Shown here: one piece after another, positions 57,171-64,000 of the stretch
Layout: the number at the start of each line of letters is the position of its first letter
Position numbering within the stretch: the stretch's first letter is position 1
From: Desmodus rotundus
Lineage: Eukaryota > Chordata > Mammalia > Chiroptera > Phyllostomidae
DNA: 64,000 nucleotides
Direction of reading: 5' to 3'
NCBI RefSeq assembly: GCF_022682495.2
Contig: NC_071387.1
Coordinates: forward strand, 196,456,143-196,520,142
Made by a program: the position numbers and the translations under genes
Notes under the pieces: generated by a model
Told to the model about the DNA's origin: nothing
The model's database searches: none
The model's input: the letters and a program-made list of their open reading frames with translations, nothing else

Positions 57171-57532
57171 TACAGTTGACCCTTGAACGACAAACATGGT
57201 TTGAAACTGTGTGGGTCCACGCATGCACAGATTTTTTTCAATAAAGACATAGATAGTCCTTCATATGTATTTTACATACTCCCAAATAGTATTTTCGATC
57301 TGTGATTGGAAATCCGTGGGTGTAGAAGGCCAACGGGGTGCATTGCTCTACACCCTTTTATGAAAGGACTTGAGCATCACAGATTCTGGTGTCTGAGGGG
57401 GTTCCTGGAACCAATTCCCCCATAGATTCCAAGGGATGGCAGAGTTTCAGGGGACTCGATCAATATATGCAGATTTTTGACTGTGTGGGAGTTGGCAGTC
57501 CTAACTGCTGCGATGTTCAGGGGTCAGCTGTA
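57171..57532. mobile_element. Tigger/pogo-like non-autonomous DNA transposon
   Basis: The element 57173-57530 (358 bp) starts CAGTTGACCCTTGAAC and ends GTTCAGGGGTCAGCTG, inverted repeats of 16 bp with two mismatches, and is flanked by TA (57171-57172 and 57531-57532). The interior has 'actgtgtgggtccacgcatg', 'gggggttcctggaaccaatt' and 'gcagatttttgactgtgtgg', as in mammalian Tigger-derived MITEs. No transposase. Confidence 0.85.
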
Positions 57533-58199
57533 TTATTAAAACTTATTATTTTAACCACCAAATGAAATAGATATTAAAAGATGACTTTAATGGTTCTTTA
57601 AAATCTAACACTTAATCCCTTAACAAGCATGACCAAAAACATAAGTGCATTTACTAAAGCTAACATGATATACACAGTGCTTTGCTGCTCTAACTTTAGG
57701 TAGTGAGTAAGAATAACAATAAAACACAATGCGTGGCAGGATGAAGTAAGGTTACAACAATCCATTAGTTCTTCCTGATGGCACCACTCAATTCATCCTG
57801 CTTATGGAGATAACAAGCTCTGCTGACAGGCAGAAGATAGGTGGCTGGCTCAGTTCCCTCACTAAGGGTAACACATGGATGCGTGGCCATGATTTAGATT
57901 GGCGCCTTAGTCACCTAACAAGTGCTGTGCATTCGTGGACTTGAGGGGTGTCCTGTGAGCATCACAAGACCTAAGCAAAATGGTCAAATCTGCAATACTG
58001 AATGTGTGCACTCTTATTTTTCTCATTTGGGCTATATCTCTTGTCAATAAGAAAAGTTAAAAACGGACAATGGTGGCTCAGAGATTTTCATATACACTGT
58101 GTCTTCCCACGCAGTGCTCTCAATGTTTTAAAAGATTTTATGATTTTCCTTCTTTCTGTTAAACAAGTCAAGCCAATGGAAACAATTCTTTTTCTGAGC
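57533..58199. other. Unassigned stretch
   Basis: Nothing recognised. Confidence 0.4.
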
Positions 58200-58345
58200 A
58201 TTTGAGTCATTGTTTTCCAGTTTATGGACTCAATTCTGTTGTACAAATATTTATGAGAACGCACATTTTGTCAGGCCCTATGCCAGATGCTGGCAAAACA
58301 CAGATACATTAGGCCTGGTAACTGTCCGGAAGGAAGCGACTACCG
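58200..58345. mobile_element. Ancient mammalian repeat fragment
   Basis: 'acaaatatttatgagaacgc' and 'gtcaggccctatgccagatg' then 'ctggcaaaacacagataca' resemble the common 'caaatatttattgagcacctactatgtgcc' repeat. Family not fixed. Confidence 0.4.
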
Positions 58346-58780
58346 TATTAGGTGACAGAGTTGTACAACAGAGTGTAGAGGAGGGCCGCGATCTGCAATC
58401 CATCATTACCCACAGAATTATGAAGACAGAACACATCAGGGGGAAATGCTGGTGTTTGTGTTATATGACACCACCAGACACAGAATCTCAGTCTTTTTTT
58501 TAAGACAGTACAGTTCCACTGAGTTATGAATACAACCCTTGTGACAGGCCCCTTCAAATGGATTTTAACTGTTGGTTTCATAATGTGGGCAGCTTGGCTA
58601 CAAAACACTCAGCGAAACACTCGTTTCCTAATGCAGTGCTGCCCACAGCCTGGGGTGTTGCTTTTGTTATCAAAGAAAATAATACCCATGTAATTAAGGA
58701 ATAAACATTTAAGTCTAAAATATTTTCCCTACTTACCCCGAATCATTGTGTAGAAGCACGTCCCCCAGAAATGCTCCCAT
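58346..58780. other. Unassigned stretch
   Basis: Nothing recognised. Confidence 0.4.
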
Positions 58781-58849
58781 GAAAGTCCTTAACGTGAAGG
58801 GCTTTCCACAGAAAATGACATAGAAAAGCCCTTCACATTAAAGACTTTC
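58781..58849 (-). other. miRNA-like hairpin, possibly a short MITE
   Basis: Arm 1 (58781-58806, starts gaaagtccttaacgtgaagg) and arm 2 (58823-58849, starts gaaaagcccttcacattaaa) are inverted copies with two substitutions and one 1-nt bulge, separated by 16 nt. On the plus strand the substitutions give C-A mismatches; in a minus-strand transcript both become G-U pairs. The minus strand would therefore fold into an almost continuous 26-bp stem. No TA or other duplication was seen at its ends. Transcription is not shown. Confidence 0.5.
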
Positions 58850-59284
58850 TGCAATGACATCAATTCAGTAGGACGAATGGAAAGGCTGGTTTCAAGGTTA
58901 TATTAAAGACATCCTTATAAATAATAATGGTTTCTTGACTTTTGAGGGAAAAAAAACAGAATAGCTCATGCCGGCAGGGCTTCAAACTTACAGTAAGCTT
59001 AAGTTTAGGAAACACAATAGATTAGAAATAATTTTTCCAGAGAGATGTTGTGAATTTTATCATTACCATATTTATTTCTAAGAAACACTGGAAGATTTAA
59101 ACCAAAAAAGGGTAGATCTAGTAATGATGGAGTGAAATAAAAGAGGACATTGGATTAAAAACCTGGCCTTGCTCCAGTTATTAGAAAAAAAAAACCCAGT
59201 TAAATTCAAAAATATAGAATGACTGGGACACATTCCATAAATGTAATTTTCTTTTTTATTTTTATCAAGCATGACAGATACTTC
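58850..59284. other. Unassigned stretch
   Basis: Nothing recognised. Confidence 0.4.
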
Positions 59285-59430
59285 TATGAGGGTTTTACCT
59301 GCATTAACTCCTTTGCATGGATTTCACCCTCCCTGGAATCATATACGGTTGCTACTATTACTACCCCCATTTTGCAGATAGGAAGAAAATGGCACAGTAA
59401 CCACTATAACCTACTAAAGCAGGCACGGCT
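59285..59430 (-). mobile_element. MIR relic, minus strand
   Basis: Antisense MIR order: 'ttacctgcattaactccttt', 'gctactattactacccccat', 'tttgcagataggaagaaaat', 'ggcacagtaa'. Confidence 0.65.
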
Positions 59431-60179
59431 TTGAGATGCAATTAAACCAGTAAACTCTTTGAGATTGGCTCTAACAAATGAAGCAGTGAAATAGGCAGAA
59501 GCAAAGTCATCAAAGATGAAGCAAAGATGACCCAGTAGAGCAGTAACAGCATCATATACCTCCAGTACACCTGTCCGAAGGAAGAATTCTGAAAGCATTA
59601 AGAGTGTCTACCTCGTCGTTAAGTGGAAAACCTTTTCTATTTATTTGCTAAATATAAAGAATATCTTTATTCACTAGCTTTTCAGTGCCAAGTTTTAGGC
59701 TACTTAACTCAGTTAAAACATAGGAAGTTCTAGAAGAAAATACAATAAAACATTTAAATATATACAAAGGCATGGCTGTTAAATTTTAAATGCATATTTA
59801 CAATTACAGAGGTGAAAAGATTATTAGCATTTATATGTCTGCAAGGAAATAGGAAGAAGAATTAAAGCTATTAATTATAGATAGTTTCACTCCCCTAGTT
59901 TTCATATGCTAAATAAGTGCTCCTCCTTTCTGTAAATTTCCAAATGTCTCATTTTGCTGAGAATTCAACCAGACCATTTATATATAATTATTAGTATAAA
60001 TATACACAAATGTATTAATTAATACATATGAACTGAGTAAGCTTATATATAATGTTTATTCAAATATAGAATAGGGTTCTATTTATAAACTTTGCATAAA
60101 AATATATTATAGATATTCTGGAATATGTTTTCTTGACCATTATAATGTCAAGATGTGCATAAGCTGTTTTACATAAGTG
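59431..60179. other. Unassigned AT-rich stretch
   Basis: Nothing recognised. Confidence 0.4.
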
Positions 60180-61075
60180 CCTATCTATTTATTCCTGTAC
60201 AAAATATATAACTCACTAATTTCATCATACGTGGTTCTTTGGGCTCAAGAGCACATTTCACTAGAGGCCCATGACTGCAATTTCTTTGGGGTGGGGCCTG
60301 TGAATTTTCAGCTAAACTCTATTACCAAATTGTTCTCCAAAATGTGGGTCATCTATGGCGGCCCTGTTTCTTTACCTCTATTCAATTCTTTGCATTGGAG
60401 ATACTATTGGGATACTACTGTAAATACAGTAATAGGGGTGACAGGGTTATTTCTTAGCTGGCATTTACCAAATTTCATGTTTTCATTTTTAATTAGCCAT
60501 TAGGTTTACCTAGCACACAATCTGCATTCACAAGATCCATTCTTCTGTTGAATTTTGAACCATTGTCTATGAGCTTTTGTAAATTCTTATATGTTGAATA
60601 TTAACCTGCTGCCAAATTTCTGAGCTATTTGCATTTATATCTATTTTCCACTAGTATTTTAAGAGAAGATTTATTTTTGGTCACTTTAAACAATTTTAAA
60701 TCTCTCAACAATACATTATCCTGTATTCTGTCTAAATTATTTTGCTCTTCATATTCAAGAATTTTAAAAAATATATTTCACACAAGATGGATATTTAATT
60801 ATATTTGTTTGCCATATGGATATCCAATTATCCTATCATGGTTTATCGACACTTCTGTTTTTCCCACTGATTTGCAATACCCAATATGTGGAATATCACT
60901 CCTACCATCTGCAGAGTGCATCTGTTTTTGAGCTACATATTTTTTCCATGGTGTCACGGCATTGCATGAGAGTTTTATTCTTAGCCTTAAAAATTCTACC
61001 TATCATTTTATATTGTTTTAATATTCTTGATGATTTATTTCAATAAGAATCTTGCCACCACCTTGTCAACATACA
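60180..61075 (-). mobile_element. Ancient L1M-type 3' region, minus strand
   Basis: Antisense landmarks include 'gtaaattcttatatgttgaa' then 'tattaacctgctgccaaat', 'ccatatggatatccaattat', 'atcatggtttatcgacactt' and 'tttttcccactgatttgcaa'. This matches the post-ORF2 part of old mammalian L1s. The part before 60540 is less clear. Confidence 0.55.
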
Positions 61076-61369
61076 GATAATGTCATTAGAGTTTTAAAAT
61101 ACTGGCATTGCATAAAGGCTTAAAGAGTAAACTGTCTTGTTTGTTTACATATTTAAGGAAATAATTCCACATGTATAAACTTACATATGCTTTCTGCCTT
61201 AAGTTTCCAGGTAAAAATGTTTCTAGATACACTTTATTATTTGACATGTGTCTCATATCATCTTCAACTCAATATTATAATAAAACAAAGTGCCTTATTT
61301 TTTAAAACAGCAAAAATTGAAGAGACAACAAAATGGGATACACAAATGAGCAAAAACACATGAGTGAGT
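61076..61369. other. Unassigned AT-rich gap
   Basis: Nothing recognised. Confidence 0.4.
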
Positions 61370-61495
61370 GTTAAACACCATTTCTCTTCAGTAATGCAGT
61401 CTAAACCTACAATGAGATATTACTAAATCTCTTTTACAATAGCAAAACAAACAATGCCCAGTATCGAAAAGAATGTGGAACTAGATTCTCTTGAT

Positions 61496-61675
61496 AGAAA
61501 CTCTTTTTTTTAAAGATTTTATTTATTTATTTTTAGAGATTAGGAAAGGGTGAGAGAAAGAGAGAGAAACATCAATGTGTGGTTGCCTCTTGTGCATCCC
61601 CCACTGAGGACCTGACCTGCAACCCACGCATGTGCCCTGACTGGGAATCAAACTGGCGACCCCCCAGAAACTCTT
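61496..61675 (-). mobile_element. 5'-truncated VES-type SINE, minus strand
   Basis: The tail and body (61506-61665) are present, but the minus-strand 5' end stops inside the B-box region (gtcgccagtttgattccc), so the A box and the tRNA-like head are missing. The flanks carry AGAAACTCTT at 61496-61505 and 61666-61675, so the truncation happened at insertion, not later. Confidence 0.9.
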
Positions 61676-61696
61676 GATAGGAGTGCAAAACGGGTG

Positions 61697-61890
61697 TCAG
61701 GGATGCCCAATCTTTTGGCATCTGTGGGTCACACTGTAAGAATAAGAGTTGTCTTTGGCCACAAATTAAATATACTGCAACACATAATCACACACAAAAT
61801 ATCTCATAATGTTTTAAGCAAATTTATGAGTTTGTGTTGGGCTGTATTCACATCCATTCTGAGCAGTGGGCTGCAGGTTGGACTCCTGGA
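61697..61890 (+). mobile_element. hAT-like MITE copy 4
   Basis: Starts CAGGGATGCCCAATCTTTTG and ends near GGTTGGACTCCTGG. The middle (gagttgtctttggccacaa, 'tctcataatgttttaagcaa', 'gtgttgggctgtattcacat') matches the other three copies. More diverged at the termini. It lies only about 20 bp from the truncated SINE. Confidence 0.7.
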
Positions 61891-62230
61891 ACACTTCAGA
61901 ATTTTGGGGCAATTTCTGAAAAAAATAGAACTTTTGACCCAACCATTCCACTCTTAAGTATATAAACAAGTGAATTAAAATGGTTCATCCACAAAGACTT
62001 GTATCCATATTTCTGTAGCAGCTTTGGCTGAAACCATTAAACTTAAAAACAACTAAAATATCCATCAAAAATGGAAGGATGAACAAAATGTATTTCTGTG
62101 TAATGGTATAATATGAAACAATAAAAATAAAGTATTTACATATAACACTGATAAATTATGCTAGTGAAAACCATATAAATTATTACATATTGTATTAATA
62201 ATTCTATTTATATGAAACTAGAAAATCAAA

Positions 62231-64000
62231 TTAATCTCTAGTAAAAAAAAGATCTTTTAGTTTCTTTATTCTGTAGTGACTGAGTTTATCCTTTGGTTTT
62301 CAATAATTTTAGTAGGAAATTAGTCAAGTTCAAAAGCCACAATTCCTTGAATTTAAGTAATTATATATGAAAGTTTTGTAAAATGAGGGGGAAAGAAAGA
62401 GGACCAGTGTCCCAGGGTGGAAGGCAGAGGGGTTGGTCTACAAAGGGAAAGTAATGTTCTATAAATATGTCAGAGATTTCAGTGGACATTTGTCAAAACT
62501 GAAAAAAAGCCTAACTGTATCTAGTTATCATTTGCTCATGTTGTATTTAAAAAGTTAAATAATCTCTGCCCCCATATAAAAAAATTATTAAATCCACTAT
62601 AGATAAGTTTTCCAAGTCTATTATTATAACTTAAGCTTTAATAATAAGAACACATGGAAAGATTATCATTTTACCTCTTGACAGAAATACAAGTAAAAAT
62701 ATGGGATACCACCATTCATTTATTAGAATGTCAAAAGCAAACAAGTACCTTTCAATAGAGAAATCATTTATTAACTTAAATATATCATATAATAAAGCTA
62801 ATTACTAAAAAGGCTAAAGCAATGTTAACACTCAATTGCAAAAAAACATAATTTGCAATAAAACAGATGTACTTAATTGTTAACAACCTTTCTGAGTTTA
62901 TATTCAATATTTAATTTTTTAAGTTTTATGTAATTTTTATTCTTTTCTGAATTTTCAACATTTATGGAAAGATTAAATTTATTATCTCCAGTATATTAGA
63001 ATATGCCACTGTATCTGAAATACGAGGGAAAAATTAACACATGACCCTAAGTAAAACTGTCATAATGTTAATTGAAGACAAAACTTTTTTATGAACCCCT
63101 AAGTTTAAATTATATTTAAAATATGATATATATTTATTTAATTGGTTTTTCAGTCACTAATTTTGTAAGTATTTTCTTCAGTATTTTTAGTGATACTATA
63201 TATGTAATTTACCCTATAAGAATCATTTTTAATCTAAAATCTGGTCATTTTATTTTTTCATCATAGTGAAAAGATCACTTGTTTAATATAAAACTGAGAT
63301 TTGATATGTAAGGGAGAACATGGTAAAGCATAAATTGTGGTGCCCCAAAGTAGCACTTTTTTTAAATAGAGAGACAATAATACTTTTGAATTCTAAATTA
63401 ACCCCAAATTTAAATTGTGTTTTGTCATTTCATTATGATTAAAATCACTATGATCAGTTTAATAACTAATACCAAAGTTAAACTTATAAATATTCCATTT
63501 CATTATTTTTAAAATATGTTAAAAATTCTGATCTTAAAATTTTAGCTAAAATGTAGGGAATAGTAAGAAGCTTTAATTAAGAGCAAGTTTATTTAATGTA
63601 TCAATATGTAACAGCTAGTAATCTGGCATATATAGGATTTGGGGATATTAAAATGATTAAGAATTTTGAAAGAGTTTTGAAACATCTTTTTAAGAACATG
63701 TGGATAAATGAGTCAAATTACAACATACACACCATTAAAATGTTTTGAGTGCTCACATCTTTTCTGTTTTATTGTTTTAAAATTGCTTAAAAAGGGAAAA
63801 ATATGCTCAAAATTTTTCAAATAGAGATTTTTCATCATTTAAGACATTTTAATTGCAATCGCATAAAAAGATAGACGAAATGAACTTACCGTGCCTTCCA
63901 GCTTTATACTTCTTTATAGCTTTAGAATAAACATTTTTTTTAATTTGTATTCCCTTACAAACAGCAAGTGGGGTAGGAGTATTAATGTTGCATGCGTAGT
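62231..64000. other. Unassigned AT-rich stretch to window end
   Basis: Very AT-rich. I see no gene, SINE or recognisable transposon. There may be further unrecognised L1 debris. Confidence 0.4.

Larger units (their letters stand above)
61370..62230 (+). mobile_element. Ancient L1 ORF2 C-terminal relic with two nested insertions
   Basis: 'aacctacaatgagatattac', 'gaaaagaatgtggaactaga', 'ggagtgcaaaacgg', 'gacccaaccattccactctt', 'ccacaaagacttgtatccat', 'aaaatatccatcaaaaatgg' and 'acaaaatgtatttctgtgta' follow L1 ORF2 in order. A truncated SINE and a hAT-like MITE split it. Fully decayed. Confidence 0.75.

Noticed and set aside
1..64000. CRISPR arrays, operons, bacterial or phage genes
   Set aside because: No regularly spaced repeats or dense coding; all signals are mammalian.

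Overview
The window reads as a nuclear, AT-rich, non-coding stretch of a bat genome. The best taxonomic signal is the repeated tRNA-derived SINE with the head 'gccctggctggtgtggctcagtgg' (split by point changes between copies), a GGTTCAATTCC-type B box and an (AAATAA)n tail. This is the VES-type SINE known from yangochiropteran bats (family knowledge plus sequence match). Mammalian L1, MIR, MLT1, ERVL and hAT/mariner relics fit that placing. I cannot name the species. I found no exon, splice-anchored reading frame, tRNA, rRNA or other cellular gene. Every open frame that could be checked is a relic of a transposable element or a chance frame.

Layout. 0-9 kb: AT-rich unassigned sequence with two SINEs, a 122-bp TA-flanked palindromic MITE, L2-like relics, a hAT-like MITE and an L1 3' end. 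9.2-10.4 kb: a decayed ERVL (class III) pol relic. 12.2-19.25 kb: the dominant feature, one L1 on the minus strand with a 3' UTR, broken ORF2, the start of ORF1 and a 3-kb 5' region. That region holds three diverged tandem units of about 310-335 bp and an L1-like 5' terminus with a CAAGATGG (YY1-type) motif. The L1 has an internal deletion and two different hAT-like insertions. 20.1-23.1 kb: an old plus-strand L1 carrying a nested SINE, an L1 tail and a TIR element. 25.86-26.69 kb: a minus-strand LTR preceded by a gammaretrovirus-style polypurine tract. 27-36.9 kb: SINEs, LTR candidates, L1 ends and a second copy of the palindromic MITE. 39.4-41.5 kb: an L1 tail with a perfect 19-bp target duplication, a mariner copy, a compound microsatellite, a SINE and an MLT1 LTR. 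45.0-45.95 kb: a 945-bp solo LTR with a 4-bp ATGG duplication. 48-50.5 kb: an old L1 and a second, oppositely oriented mariner copy. 51-64 kb: SINEs, MIR relics, a pogo/Tigger-like element, a miRNA-like hairpin and old L1 segments.

There is no operon-like or pathway organisation. The window is a record of layered transposon insertions, and the nesting gives relative ages: old L1 before hAT-like MITEs and SINEs. The points most worth checking are the tandem-repeat 5' region of the bat L1, the mariner copies that share one internal junction, the minus-strand hairpin at 58.8 kb, the two LTRs, and the recurrent contact between TA-targeting elements and microsatellites. I see no convincing new gene system.
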